A stretch of 64,000 bases of DNA from Methylonatrum sp040877625 (GTDB lineage: Bacteria > Pseudomonadota > Gammaproteobacteria > Nitrococcales > Aquisalimonadaceae). The stretch lies in contig JBBDNK010000031.1 of the NCBI GenBank assembly GCA_040877625.1, positions 1 through 64,000 of the forward strand, written 5' to 3'. Each line of letters opens with the position of its first letter. Within the stretch, counting starts at the first letter, position 1. Position numbers and translations under genes: made by a program. The notes under the pieces were generated by a model. It was not told where the DNA came from. It saw only the letters and a list, made by a program, of their open reading frames with translations, and made no database searches. Positions 47,434-57,637 of this stretch are shown one piece after another.

Positions 47434-48726
47434 ATGACTTTCATGGAAGAAGCCGCCGACCAGTCGGCAAGACCGGCGATGGTGAGCCCGCCTGCCGAGC
47501 TGTTCTTCAACCCGCGACACCCGGCGTTCAATCGCGATCCTTACCCGCACTACCAGCGCCTGCGGGATCAGGACCCGGTTCACCGCAGCCCGCTGGGCTG
47601 CTGGTTCCTGGGCAAGTACGCCGATGTTCGAGGCGTGCTCAAGGATCGCCGCTTCAGCGTACCGGATGTGCCGGGGCAACTTCGACGCAAGAACGAACTG
47701 CTGAAGACCCGCCGTATCTCGGCCAATCAGCCCGACAATCTCGAGTCGCTGATCGCCAACGCGGAGAACTGGTTCGTCTTCCTCGAAGCGCCCGATCACA
47801 CACGCCTGCGAAAGCTCGTCTCCGCCGCTTTCCAGAAGCGCCAGATCGAGCGGATGCGCGCCCGCATCCGCCAGTGCGCCGATGAACTTCTCGACCGCGT
47901 CCACGGCCAGGACGGCATGGACGTGATGACCGACTACGCCTTCCTGCTGCCACAGAACGTGATTGCCAGCGTGATCGGCCTGCCGGCTCAGGACTTCTCG
48001 CGCTGTGTGGATTGGTCCACCGTGATAAGCCGCATCTTCGACCCGCTGGTGTCGCTCGAAGAGTATGCGGCGATGAACCAGTGCTCGATTGAATTCATGG
48101 CCTACCTGCGCGGCCTGATCGCCGAGCGCCGCGCCAACCCCCGGGACGATCTGATCAGCGCCCTGATTGAGGCGCGCGATGAAGACGACCGGCTGAGCGA
48201 AGCCGAACTGGTGTCGATCATCATCCTCAATTTCGGTGCCGGCGAGGAGACGGTGGTCAGCCTGATCGGCAATGGCTGCCTGGCGTTGATGCAGCATCCC
48301 GAACAGCGGCGGCATCTTATCGCTCACCCGGAGCTGATGCCGAACGCCGTCGAGGAAATTCTGCGCTACGACGCCCCTCTGCAGATGACTTCGCGTAAAG
48401 CCCTCGAAGATGTCGAGATCGGCGGCAAATTGATCCGTCAGGGCGAGCAGGCCTACGTCGTACTTGGCTCGGCCAACCGCGACCCCGAGCAATTCGCCGA
48501 TCCGGACGTGTTCGACATCGAGCGCGACCGCCCACATCACATGTCATTCGCTGACGGTCACCACTACTGCGTCGGTGCGCAGCTTGCCCGAATCGAGGCG
48601 CAGGAGGCGTTCGCCGCCATGCTCGAGCGCTATCCCAACCTGACGATGCTCGACCAGGAACTGACCTATCGAGATCACACCGTACTGCGCTGCATGAACA
48701 ATTTGCACGCGGCGTTCCAGAAATGA
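47434..48726 (+). CDS. Cytochrome P450
   Basis: A 430-residue soluble bacterial P450. The heme-thiolate loop reads FADGHHYCVG with C379 as iron ligand, the K-helix ExxR motif is in EEILRY, and the I-helix oxygen-activation motif is AGEETV (acid before T). No membrane anchor. It would hydroxylate, epoxidise or desaturate the lipid/polyketide chain, possibly while carrier-bound. AGGGAGA precedes the ATG. No ferredoxin or ferredoxin reductase is encoded in the operon, so electrons must come from elsewhere. Confidence 0.93.
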   Translation: MTFMEEAADQSARPAMVSPPAELFFNPRHPAFNRDPYPHYQRLRDQDPVHRSPLGCWFLGKYADVRGVLKDRRFSVPDVPGQLRRKNELLKTRRISANQPDNLESLIANAENWFVFLEAPDHTRLRKLVSAAFQKRQIERMRARIRQCADELLDRVHGQDGMDVMTDYAFLLPQNVIASVIGLPAQDFSRCVDWSTVISRIFDPLVSLEEYAAMNQCSIEFMAYLRGLIAERRANPRDDLISALIEARDEDDRLSEAELVSIIILNFGAGEETVVSLIGNGCLALMQHPEQRRHLIAHPELMPNAVEEILRYDAPLQMTSRKALEDVEIGGKLIRQGEQAYVVLGSANRDPEQFADPDVFDIERDRPHHMSFADGHHYCVGAQLARIEAQEAFAAMLERYPNLTMLDQELTYRDHTVLRCMNNLHAAFQK

Positions 48727-49517
48727 CGTCGACACCCTGGCTCGTCGGCCTCACTGAAAACCCCGGCGCGACGGTTAACCTGATCTGCTTCGGTTCCGCG
48801 GGTAGCGGCGGCAGCCAGTTCCGCCGCTGGAACCAGCTTGCGCCACCGTGGCTGCGTATCATCGGCGTGCAGTTGCCGGGCCGGGAGGAACGTTACCGTG
48901 AAGTGACCTTGCGCGATGGTGCCGCGATAACGCGCGGCGTCGTCACGGCGCTGGAAGACGTGCCGCCGGGCACCTTCGCATTCCTCGGTCACAGTTTCGG
49001 CGCACTGCTCGCATTCGAGGTCGCCCGCCGGCTGCGGGCACAGCGCTTGCCGGGGCCAGTCTGGCTCTGTGCTGTCAGTCGGGCCGCGCCGCATCTACCG
49101 CTCGCCCACCGCAAAATCTATCACCTGCCCGACGCCGAGTTCATTGACGTTCTGCGCCGCTACGGAGGTATCGATGACCGCATCCTCGTCGAGCCTGAGC
49201 TGCTGCGCTTTTTTCTGCCAGGTATACGCGCCGACCTGGAGATCAATACCGAGTACCTGTATCAGGCCGAGGCACCACTGGCCGTGCCGATTACCGCCGT
49301 GCGCGGCATCGATGATCCCCTGTGCAGCGCCGAAGAGCTCCGGGCATGGCGCGCGCAGACCGACGGCGGCTTCGCCATGCACGAATGCAACGGCGCCCAT
49401 TTCTTTTACCGCGACAGCCAGCATCATCTGATCGCCACCGCCGGACATGCACTTGCGCCGTACGCCGCGACAGCGAACGACGAACATCCTGCTCTACCAG
49501 CGAGGCCTCGATTGTGA
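48723..49517 (+). CDS. Type II thioesterase
   Basis: A 264-residue alpha/beta hydrolase of the TEII (GrsT-like) family. It opens NLICFGSAGSGGSQFRRWN, has IGVQLPGREERYRE, the nucleophile S91 in LGHSFGALLAFEVARRL, and a C-terminal aspartate-histidine pair (IDDPLCS; ECNGAHFFY). Such enzymes clear misprimed carriers or release products. It starts within the P450 stop (ATGA) and its end overlaps the GTG start of the next gene. Confidence 0.92.
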   Translation: MTSTPWLVGLTENPGATVNLICFGSAGSGGSQFRRWNQLAPPWLRIIGVQLPGREERYREVTLRDGAAITRGVVTALEDVPPGTFAFLGHSFGALLAFEVARRLRAQRLPGPVWLCAVSRAAPHLPLAHRKIYHLPDAEFIDVLRRYGGIDDRILVEPELLRFFLPGIRADLEINTEYLYQAEAPLAVPITAVRGIDDPLCSAEELRAWRAQTDGGFAMHECNGAHFFYRDSQHHLIATAGHALAPYAATANDEHPALPARPRL

Positions 49518-52500
49518 ACGAATCCCAGCACCCGATAGCCGTTGTCGGCATGGCCTGCCGCCTGCCTGGCGCGCCATCGCTCAATGCTTACTGGCACCTG
49601 CTCTGCAATGGTGTTGACGCGATCAGCGAGGTGCCCGCCGAACGCTGGTCGCTCGCCGAGTTCTACGACCCGGACCCTGCCACGCCGTGCAAGACGCCCG
49701 TGCGCTGGGGCAGTTTTCTTGACGATATCGACCGGTTCGATGCCGCCTTCTTCGGTATCTCGCCTCGCGAAGCAGCCTCCATGTCGCCGCTGCAGCGGCT
49801 CTTGCTCGAGGTGACGTGGCAGGCGGTCGAGAACGCCGGCATCCGGATGTCCGATCTTTCGGCACGACAGGCGGCGGAGGAGCGGCGCACCGGTGTTTTC
49901 ATGGGTGTGGCAAGCTTCGATTACTACGACCGGATCGCCCAGGACCCGACCAGGGTGGACGGCTACGCACTGACCGGCAACGCCTTCAGCGTCGCGGCAA
50001 ACCGGCTCTCCTACGTGTTCGACCTCCACGGGCCAAGCGTTGCGATCGACACCGCATGCTCCTCATCGCTGGTGAGCATACATCTGGCCTGCCAGAGTCT
50101 CGCGGCCGGTGAGTGCTCGGTCGCACTGGCGGGAGGTTCACAGATCAAGCTGTCACCGTGGGTAACGGTGGCCGCATCCAAGGGCGGGTTCCTGTCACCG
50201 GATGGCCGCTGCAAGACCTTCGACCAGCGCGCCAACGGTTATGCCCGCGGCGAGGGTATCGGCGTGGTCGTACTCAAGCGGCTCGACGATGCGCTGCGCG
50301 ACAACGATCCGATATGGGCGGTCATACGCGGCAGTGCGGTCAACCAGGATGGCCACAGCAATGGCCTGACCGCACCCAACCCCGTAGCCCAGGTTGACGT
50401 GATCGGTACCGCCCTGCGGCGAGCCCGCATACCGCCGGACCAGATCGGCTATTTCGAGGCGCATGGCACCGGCACCCGCCTCGGCGATCTGATGGAGCTG
50501 AATGCGATCGGATCGGTACTGGAAGGCCGCAAGACGAACTGCCTGGTCGGCTCGGTCAAGACCAACCTCGGCCACCTGGAAGCCGCGGCCGGGGTAGCCG
50601 GCTTCATCAAGGCAGCACTGTGTATCCACCACCGCGAGATCGTGCCGCATCTGCACCTTCAGCAACCCAGTTCGCTGATCGACTTTGACCGCCTGTCGCT
50701 GACCGTGCCGACCCGGCACCAGCCCTGGCCGTCAGAGCTGCCACGAATCGCGGGGATAAACTCCTTCGGCTTCGGCGGCACCAATGCGCACGTCGTCATC
50801 GAGGCCGCACCCGAGCCCCGCGCCCCGGCTGACCCCGCGCCCGGTCCGGCACTGCTCTGCCTGAGTGCGCGCAGCCGGCAGGCACTGGCGGCGCTTGCCG
50901 ACGACTACGCGGACTGGCTGCACGATCACCCGGACGCATCGTTGAACGCGGTTGCCGCGACGCTCGCCAATGGTCGCGACATCTTCAATGAGCGGCGTGC
51001 GCTGGTCTGCGACTCGACGTCGGACGCAGTCGCGCGACTGAACGGCATCGCAGCCGACTTGCGCGCTGGCGGCGAGCCCGGGCCCGGCGGAGCCACGCCA
51101 CGTGTGGCCCTGCTGTTTACCGGCCAGGGCGCGCAGTATCCCGGCATGGGCGGCGGCCTGCTCGAGCGCTTTGCGGTTTACCGCGATACCTGGCGCCAGG
51201 CCGATGCGGCATTGGCCGACACCCTGGGCGGCCCCTTGAGCCAGTTCGTCCATGGCAGCAAGGCGACCGAAGCGGTGCTGGCCCAGACCCGCCACACGCA
51301 GCTGGCGCTCTACGTCCTGCAGATCGGGCTTGGCCGCATGCTGCTCGAATGCGGTGTGCAGCCCGCATTCGTCCTGGGTCACAGCGTCGGGGAATTCGCA
51401 GCCGCGACCTTTGCCGGCGTGCTAACCTTCGAAGACGGCTTGCGGCTCGTCGCACAGAGGGCGTCGAGCATGCAGGCCTGTCGCGCCGATGGCGCGATGA
51501 CCGCGGTTCAGACCGACCGCCGCTCGGCGTCGGCAGTGCTTGAGCGGCTCGGCTCCGGAGCGGTGATCGCCGCGGTCAACAGCCCGCGCAATGTCGTGCT
51601 GTCGGGGCCGGTGTCCGACATCGAGGCGGCCGAGCAGGTACTCAACGCGCAGGATGTGCCGCATCGGCGCCTCGAGGTCTCGCATGCCTTTCATTCCCGG
51701 GCCATGGCGCCGGCCGCCCACACGTTGCGGGACTTCGCAACACAGGTGCCGCATGGTCCGGCTACCCTGCCGATGGTTTCGTCAACCACGGGCGCGGTGC
51801 TGACCGACGATGTCGTCTGGCCCGACTACTGGGCCGATCAGCTGCTCAAGCCGGTGGAGTTTGACCTGGCAGTCACGCGGTTGGCGCAAGAAAAACCGGA
51901 TCTCGTGCTGGAGGTCGGGCCGCGGCCCGTGCTGTCCAGACTCGTCCACGGCCGCTTCGGCGCCGCCACGCGCGTGTACAACACTCTCAACCCCGTGAGC
52001 GACGACTTGACCGTCGTACTCAGGGCGCTGGGCGCCTGCTTCGAGGCCGGGGTCGACCTCCGCGCCGCCGCCATCCACCCCGCCGACGGCACGCCGCGCT
52101 TGCGGCTTCCGGGCTATGCATTCGAACCCCAGCGGCACCGGCTCTACGCGCCGGTCAGGATGCCGCGAGCCGAAGGTTCGGCAGCCGCCGCCGGTTTGCA
52201 GCACGCGTTTCTGGCCGATGCCACCGTTAAATCCACAGACCAGAATGGATTCTCGGTGTCGGTGCCTATAGGCACCCGTCGCTTCGCCTACCTCGGTGAC
52301 CACACCGTGTTCGGCGCGGACGTACTGCCTGCCACCGGTCATATCGGGCTGGCGCAGGCAGCGGCCTACCAGATCACCGGCAACCGCCACTGGCGGCTTC
52401 AGGATCTCGAGTTCCGCCGACCGCTGGTCCTGGAGGCGGACGACCGGCGCGTTCGCGTCGACGTCATTGCCGATAGCGATGCGCAATTTCGCTTTCTGGT

Positions 52501-52603
52501 CATCGACGATGACGGTCAGCCAACACCTTCGGTCTCGTCACGGTCAGTTTATTCGTGCGGCGTGCTTACGGCGTGCCCGCCCATGGAGGAGGAATCAGCT
52601 TGA
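49514..52603 (+). CDS. Polyketide synthase A: KS-AT-DH(N-terminal half)
   Basis: A 1029-residue type I PKS protein starting at GTG 49514, overlapping the thioesterase stop. Domains: KS (about 5-430; C182 in DTACSSSLVS, EAHGTGT, KTNLGHLEAAAG), KS-AT linker, AT (about 530-820; S624 in GHSVGEFAAA, HAFH at about 724-727, a malonyl-CoA signature) and the N-terminal hot-dog of a dehydratase (about 885-1015), including the catalytic H930 in GDHTVFGADVLPATGH (HxxxGxxxxP). The protein ends before the second dehydratase half, which starts the next gene. The two must associate to form a working module. Confidence 0.95.
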   Translation: MNESQHPIAVVGMACRLPGAPSLNAYWHLLCNGVDAISEVPAERWSLAEFYDPDPATPCKTPVRWGSFLDDIDRFDAAFFGISPREAASMSPLQRLLLEVTWQAVENAGIRMSDLSARQAAEERRTGVFMGVASFDYYDRIAQDPTRVDGYALTGNAFSVAANRLSYVFDLHGPSVAIDTACSSSLVSIHLACQSLAAGECSVALAGGSQIKLSPWVTVAASKGGFLSPDGRCKTFDQRANGYARGEGIGVVVLKRLDDALRDNDPIWAVIRGSAVNQDGHSNGLTAPNPVAQVDVIGTALRRARIPPDQIGYFEAHGTGTRLGDLMELNAIGSVLEGRKTNCLVGSVKTNLGHLEAAAGVAGFIKAALCIHHREIVPHLHLQQPSSLIDFDRLSLTVPTRHQPWPSELPRIAGINSFGFGGTNAHVVIEAAPEPRAPADPAPGPALLCLSARSRQALAALADDYADWLHDHPDASLNAVAATLANGRDIFNERRALVCDSTSDAVARLNGIAADLRAGGEPGPGGATPRVALLFTGQGAQYPGMGGGLLERFAVYRDTWRQADAALADTLGGPLSQFVHGSKATEAVLAQTRHTQLALYVLQIGLGRMLLECGVQPAFVLGHSVGEFAAATFAGVLTFEDGLRLVAQRASSMQACRADGAMTAVQTDRRSASAVLERLGSGAVIAAVNSPRNVVLSGPVSDIEAAEQVLNAQDVPHRRLEVSHAFHSRAMAPAAHTLRDFATQVPHGPATLPMVSSTTGAVLTDDVVWPDYWADQLLKPVEFDLAVTRLAQEKPDLVLEVGPRPVLSRLVHGRFGAATRVYNTLNPVSDDLTVVLRALGACFEAGVDLRAAAIHPADGTPRLRLPGYAFEPQRHRLYAPVRMPRAEGSAAAAGLQHAFLADATVKSTDQNGFSVSVPIGTRRFAYLGDHTVFGADVLPATGHIGLAQAAAYQITGNRHWRLQDLEFRRPLVLEADDRRVRVDVIADSDAQFRFLVIDDDGQPTPSVSSRSVYSCGVLTACPPMEEESA
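52585..52602 (+). promoter_or_regulatory. Ribosome site and TTG start for PKS B
   Basis: GGAGGAGG at 52585-52592 lies seven bases before TTG at 52600-52602, whose last two bases belong to the TGA stop of PKS A (52601-52603). This is the same four-base overlap pattern used elsewhere in the operon, here with TTGA. It decides the start of PKS B and shows that the dehydratase split is a real gene boundary. The nearest ATG (52609) is possible but less well spaced. Confidence 0.75.
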
Positions 52604-55600
52604 AACACATGGACTGTCATGCCGACGCAGTGCCGGGCACCGAACGCTACCAGTGGGATCATGAACTGAGCAGCGACGGCGTGCGCCTGGGAATTCGCGA
52701 CGCCGATAACGGCCGCGCCGAATACGTCATAACCATCGACGGCGCGGAAGGCGGCAGCATACTGCTCCGCCTCGGCGAAGCGGCGGGCGACGGGTTTTCG
52801 CCAGCGCTGCGACAACGTGCCTACGCACGGCTCGCGGACATCGATTCGAACGCGGGGCGCCGCGGCTACTGGGCCGCCCGCGCACGTTGCCCACGGGCGA
52901 TCCCGACCGACGCCTTTTACGATCAGCTCAGTGAGCAGAACATCGTATTCGGTCCCGCCTTCCGGGCCGTGCGTGAGATCTGGCGCGGCGAGCAGGAGGC
53001 CATCGGCCGGGTGCAGATGTCCGACCCAATGACTGCCGAGGTGGCGTCTTATATCCAGCATCCGGCATTCCTCGACGGCTGCCTGCAACTGTTCGCCGCG
53101 ACACTGTTCGGCGAGGCGAGCCGCAATACATTTCTGCCGGTGGGGATGGAGTCGTTCCGTTTTGAGCCCGGCCCGGTGTCGATGGCATGGAGCCATGTGC
53201 GGCTGCGCAAACCGGTGATGCCGGAAGACAAGGCCGCGTTGGCGGATCTTGTCTTTTACGACCGGAACTTCCAGCCGATCGGCGAGATCGCCGGTTTTTC
53301 GCTGCGCCTGAGCGACGGTGCACAACTGCTGGAACACGGTGCCACGGCGGCCGGCCTGGACTGCTATCGCATCGCCTGGGAGTCGCTGGAGCGTGGATCA
53401 GGCCCGACCCCGATCGATGGCCAGCCCACGGTACTCGGCGATGGACCGTACGCCGCGATGATTCGCAACCGGCTAGGTGAGATGTCCGTCACCGTCGATG
53501 CACCGGCAACCGCGACCGACGGTGCCGTAATCGTGCTTGACGACGTTAGCGCGGTGCTCGATCCCACGGCCCTGCTTGAGGATGTGCGCTGGCTGCTTGA
53601 TGCAGTAAAGAGGCTCGACCTGGACAATCCGGATTCACGACTGACCCGGCTCTGGTTCGTGACCCGCTCGACCCAGCAGGTGACGGGCCACGATGAGATC
53701 CGGCCAGGTCAGGCGTTCGTCTGGGGTTTTGCGCGCAGCCTCGAGCGTGAGTACCCGTGGCTCACCATCTGCTGCATCGACGAAGGTGAAGACCACCTCG
53801 GCGCCGCGGCGGCGGCCGAAATCGCCGCCGGCTCGGCCGAAACCATGGTCGCCTACCGCGGAGATGCCCGCTACGTTGCCCGTGTCCTCCCCCTCGCCAC
53901 GACACGTGTCGAAGCCATTCCGACCAGCGAGCCGTTCACCCTCCGGACGACCGCATTCGGCTCGCTCGACAATCTTTACCTGGCACCCTCGGAACCGGCC
54001 GCGCCGGCGGCCAATGAGGTCGAAATCCGGGTCCACGCCACCGGCCTCAATTTCAAGGACGTGCTGTATGCCCTCGGCATGCTTGCCGTCGAAGGCCAGC
54101 AATCAGGTGTCGATCAGGCCGACAACATGCTGTTTGGCGGCGACTGCGCCGGGATCATTACCCGCGTCGGTGCCGAGGTGACATCGGTGCGGCCGGGCGA
54201 CCGGGTCGTGGCGATCATGGCGTTTGGTTGTTTCGCAAGCCACGTCACCGTCGGTGAGCACTTTGTGGCGCCGCTGCCCAATGGCATGTCCTTCCAGCAG
54301 GGCGCAGCGGTTCCGACCGCCTATCTGACGGTTTACCACGCATTCTTCGGCAGTGGCGGGCTCAAGCCCGGCGATCATGTGCTGATCCATGCCGCGGCGG
54401 GCGGTGTCGGGCTCGCCGCCGTTCAGCTTGCACTGCACTTTGGCGCCACCGTCTACGCGACCGCCAGCCGAAGCAAACACGCCTTCCTGCGCGCACTTGG
54501 CGTCGCCCATGTCTACGACTCGCGCAGCCTCGAATTCGCCGAGCGGCTGGTGACGGACCTGCCACAAAAACTCGACCTGATCGTGAACTCACTGAACGGC
54601 GATTTCATCGACCGCAGCTTCTCGATACTCCGGCCGGGTGGACGCTTTGTCGAACTCGGCAAGATCGGCGTCTGGTCGCCCACTGAGGCCGCGCGGCGGC
54701 GGCCGGATGCACGTTACCTGTTGTTCGACCTGATGGATGTCGCAAGCGAGCGGCCGGATCTCCTCGCGGACGAGTTCCGGGCCGTGCTTCAACTCATGAC
54801 TGACGCGGGTCTGCGACCCACGCGAGTACAGACATTCCCCATGACACGCGTCAACGAGGCCTTTCGCTGCATGGCCGAGGCGCGCCATATCGGCAAGATC
54901 GTGGTGACGCAGCCGGACGTGGAAGGCGAAACGGCGGCCACGATCCGGCCCAACCGCTGCCATGTGGTTGTCGGCGGGCTTGGGGCGCTCGGCCAGGCGC
55001 TCGTCGATTGGCTTGCGACCCGCGGCGCCAGGCACATCACGGTCATCGGCCGCCGCACGGCGGACACGCTAATACACCAGAAATCCGACGCCCTGCGCGC
55101 ACGAGGTGTGGCGCTGAACTACATCCGCGCGGACGTTGCCGATCGCCGGCAGACCGACGAGGCATTCGAGCGGATCGCCGCCGCCGGTGTGCCCATCGGC
55201 GACATCTATCACCTGGCCGGAGAACTGGTTGACGCCCTGCTACGTAACCAGACGTTATCAACCTTTGCCGCCGCATTCCGGGCCAAGGTCGACGTGGCGA
55301 TCAATCTGCACCTTGCTTCGCTACGGCTGCCGCACACGCGTTTCATCTGCTTCTCGTCGATCGCGAGCGTATTCGGCTCCCCCGGCCAGACCAACTACGC
55401 GGCGGCCAACGCGGTGCTGGATGCGCTCGCGCATCACCGGCGCGCACTCGGTCTGCACGCACTCACCGTTAACTGGGGGCCGTGGGCCGATGCAGGCATG
55501 GCGGACGCGATGGCCGCGGCCGACAAGGCCCGGCTGGCCGACGCCGGCGTTACGCCCCTCACCCCGGCTGCCGGCTTTACGCTGCTCGAGCAGTTGCTCG

Positions 55601-56793
55601 TGGACGACCGGACGCGGGCGGTTGCCGCCGATGTCGATTGGCGCCGGGCGCTGGCGACCTATCCGGCCGGCCGGATACCACCCTGCATGGCGGCACTTGG
55701 CGACAGCTCGGCCACCGAGGCTGACGGCCCGGTCGAACCGTTGTCGACCCTTCCGGCAAACGAGCGCCTGCCGGCGATGATCGCGGCCACCACACGCTGC
55801 ATAGGGCAGGTACTGCGCCTGTCGGTTACCGACCTCGCGCCGCATAACACGCTCGGTGAGTTGGGCCTGGATTCGCTGATGGGCATGGAGCTTCGATACA
55901 AACTCGAACGCCTGATCGGCACGACGGTGCCGGTATCAACGCTGCTCAGGGGACCAAGCGTGGCCGAGCTGGCGGCCGAGTTGTTGCAGCTGGCGGGGCT
56001 TACGGCATCGGACAGCGCCTTGTTCGACGCCCAGGCGGTGTCGACCGCACGCTGGTTGATGCGGGTCGGCGGGCCGCAAAACGCGACGGTGCGCCTCGTC
56101 TGCTTCCATCACTTAGGAGGCAGCGCCGAATTCTTCCGCCGTTGGACCGAGCCACTGACCGACATCGCCGAGGTATTAGCAGTGCAATTGCCGGGGCGAG
56201 GCGACCGGGCCGACGAGCCGGCAATCGTCGATATGGATGTCGTGTTCGAGGCGCTGCTACCGCTGCTGCAGTCTTTGCTTGATCGCCCCATGGTGCTCTA
56301 CGGGCACAGCATGGGCAGTCATCTGGCCTTCGAGTGCGCGCGCCGATTGCGCGCGCTTGGCTACCGACCGGATCACCTGTTTGCCAGCGGGCTGTGGTCG
56401 CCACTTGATCACCACATCGAAAAGCAGTCGCCGGAATTTGTCGACATCGATCTCGCCAACCTGGAGATCCCATCAGCGCTGCGCGACGACAATGCCTACA
56501 TGCACGCGCTGAACAAGCTGGTGCACGCCGATACCGAACTCTTGCGCAACTACCGGGGGGCAAACGCCGAGCCACCGCTTGATATCCCGATTACCGCTTT
56601 TTCGGGCGAAAACGACCCGTTTGCACCGCCGCCCAAGGTCGCGCGATGGGCTGGCTGCACGAGCAGCGCCTTCGTTCACCTGAGCGTGCCCGGCAAGCAC
56701 ATGTTTGTGGCCGATCAGCCAACGATCGTGGACGACCGTCTTCGCTCGGCATTGGCTTCGTTTACCGGCAGTGAAGCCGAAGTTTGTTCCTGA
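52600..56793 (+). CDS. Polyketide synthase B: DH(C-terminal half)-ER-KR-ACP-TE
   Basis: About 1397 residues. It begins with the second half of a dehydratase (about 1-245), with catalytic D159 in HPAFLDGCLQLF and VFGPAFRAVREIW before it. Then come a structural KR-like subdomain (about 255-430; LWFVTRSTQ), enoylreductase (about 445-770; NADPH loop HAAAGGVGLAAVQ), ketoreductase (about 786-1010; GGLGALG, FSSIASVFGSPGQTNYAAAN with Y933), carrier protein (S1092 in LGLDSLMGME) and thioesterase (S1237 in GHSMGSH, D1339, H1367). With PKS A it makes one fully reducing extension module ending in release. Confidence 0.95.
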   Translation: MKHMDCHADAVPGTERYQWDHELSSDGVRLGIRDADNGRAEYVITIDGAEGGSILLRLGEAAGDGFSPALRQRAYARLADIDSNAGRRGYWAARARCPRAIPTDAFYDQLSEQNIVFGPAFRAVREIWRGEQEAIGRVQMSDPMTAEVASYIQHPAFLDGCLQLFAATLFGEASRNTFLPVGMESFRFEPGPVSMAWSHVRLRKPVMPEDKAALADLVFYDRNFQPIGEIAGFSLRLSDGAQLLEHGATAAGLDCYRIAWESLERGSGPTPIDGQPTVLGDGPYAAMIRNRLGEMSVTVDAPATATDGAVIVLDDVSAVLDPTALLEDVRWLLDAVKRLDLDNPDSRLTRLWFVTRSTQQVTGHDEIRPGQAFVWGFARSLEREYPWLTICCIDEGEDHLGAAAAAEIAAGSAETMVAYRGDARYVARVLPLATTRVEAIPTSEPFTLRTTAFGSLDNLYLAPSEPAAPAANEVEIRVHATGLNFKDVLYALGMLAVEGQQSGVDQADNMLFGGDCAGIITRVGAEVTSVRPGDRVVAIMAFGCFASHVTVGEHFVAPLPNGMSFQQGAAVPTAYLTVYHAFFGSGGLKPGDHVLIHAAAGGVGLAAVQLALHFGATVYATASRSKHAFLRALGVAHVYDSRSLEFAERLVTDLPQKLDLIVNSLNGDFIDRSFSILRPGGRFVELGKIGVWSPTEAARRRPDARYLLFDLMDVASERPDLLADEFRAVLQLMTDAGLRPTRVQTFPMTRVNEAFRCMAEARHIGKIVVTQPDVEGETAATIRPNRCHVVVGGLGALGQALVDWLATRGARHITVIGRRTADTLIHQKSDALRARGVALNYIRADVADRRQTDEAFERIAAAGVPIGDIYHLAGELVDALLRNQTLSTFAAAFRAKVDVAINLHLASLRLPHTRFICFSSIASVFGSPGQTNYAAANAVLDALAHHRRALGLHALTVNWGPWADAGMADAMAAADKARLADAGVTPLTPAAGFTLLEQLLVDDRTRAVAADVDWRRALATYPAGRIPPCMAALGDSSATEADGPVEPLSTLPANERLPAMIAATTRCIGQVLRLSVTDLAPHNTLGELGLDSLMGMELRYKLERLIGTTVPVSTLLRGPSVAELAAELLQLAGLTASDSALFDAQAVSTARWLMRVGGPQNATVRLVCFHHLGGSAEFFRRWTEPLTDIAEVLAVQLPGRGDRADEPAIVDMDVVFEALLPLLQSLLDRPMVLYGHSMGSHLAFECARRLRALGYRPDHLFASGLWSPLDHHIEKQSPEFVDIDLANLEIPSALRDDNAYMHALNKLVHADTELLRNYRGANAEPPLDIPITAFSGENDPFAPPPKVARWAGCTSSAFVHLSVPGKHMFVADQPTIVDDRLRSALASFTGSEAEVCS

Positions 56794-56829
56794 CGTTCAC
56801 TCCCTGTAGCCGACCAGCGCCTGGATGAC

Positions 56830-57624
56830 ATGACGCATCGCATTGCAGTAGATGCCGATTCGGTGGCCGGTCCGCTGCCATGGCCGGAAAGTGGCGCCGT
56901 CACGGTCTGGCGGTTCGCCATCGACGTGTTGTCGCCACAGGCGCAACGGTGTCTTCACTGGCTGAGCGAAGCCGAGACCGACCGTCTGCTGGGGTACATT
57001 AAATCCGGCGCCCGAACGACGTTTCTGGTGTCACGTTGTGCATTGCGCTGGACACTCTCCAGGTATCTGCAGGTATCCCCCGACAAGATCGCACTGACCG
57101 AAGGCGCGCACGGAAAGCCGAAGTGCGCTTGTAACCATCTACGATTCAATCTATCCCATTCCGGCACGTGTCTTTTGATTGCAGTTTCCGGCGGCGAAGT
57201 CGGTGTCGATGTTGAAATGCGGCGCACGCACCTGAACACGGAGGCCTTGTGCGGCTATCTGGCGCCCGAAGAAGCCGAGGTGATTCTGGCAACACCCGCA
57301 GGTGAACGGCGCGATGTTCTGCTGCGTCGCTGCTGGTCACGCAAGGAGGCATTGGCAAAGGCAATTGGACTGGGCCTGTCGTTACCGCTGTCGCGCTATT
57401 CCGTGCCCCTCGACAGCCTGCGCGACGCAGCCATCGTCAATGTCACCGGGCATGGACGCTGGTGGCTCCATGCACTGCCGGTTCAGGATGGCGGCGAAGC
57501 CGCGCTGGCTTCCGATAATCCCCTCACCGACATCAGGCTGATCGCTGGGCACTTTGCGGCACCCGGCATGGGGAGGGACTCATCGACCCCCATACGCGCA
57601 CAGGGCAGCTCGGATTCCGCATAG
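56830..57624 (+). CDS. Sfp-type 4'-phosphopantetheinyl transferase
   Basis: A 264-residue PPTase that converts carrier proteins from apo to holo using CoA. Seen are the LSHSGTCLLIAVSG segment, the metal motif GVDVEMRRTHL, and the catalytic WSRKEALAKAIGLGL. It is the Sfp (broad-range) rather than AcpS (small) type, as expected for activating the three carrier domains of this operon. It is the last gene of the cluster and converges tightly on the mscS-like gene. Confidence 0.93.
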   Translation: MTHRIAVDADSVAGPLPWPESGAVTVWRFAIDVLSPQAQRCLHWLSEAETDRLLGYIKSGARTTFLVSRCALRWTLSRYLQVSPDKIALTEGAHGKPKCACNHLRFNLSHSGTCLLIAVSGGEVGVDVEMRRTHLNTEALCGYLAPEEAEVILATPAGERRDVLLRRCWSRKEALAKAIGLGLSLPLSRYSVPLDSLRDAAIVNVTGHGRWWLHALPVQDGGEAALASDNPLTDIRLIAGHFAAPGMGRDSSTPIRAQGSSDSA

Positions 57625-57637
57625 GCCGGGGGCCTAT
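57621..57637. terminator. Short hairpin at PKS operon/mscS convergence
   Basis: ATAGGCC-GGG-GGCCTAT forms a seven-base-pair stem that contains both stop codons of the converging genes. There is no T-run, so intrinsic termination is uncertain. Confidence 0.3.

Noticed and set aside
52540..52620. Split PKS explained as a sequencing frameshift
   Set aside because: A strong ribosome site, correct spacing to TTG and the four-base stop/start overlap, all matching other junctions in the operon, argue for a real gene boundary. Raw reads would still be needed for certainty.
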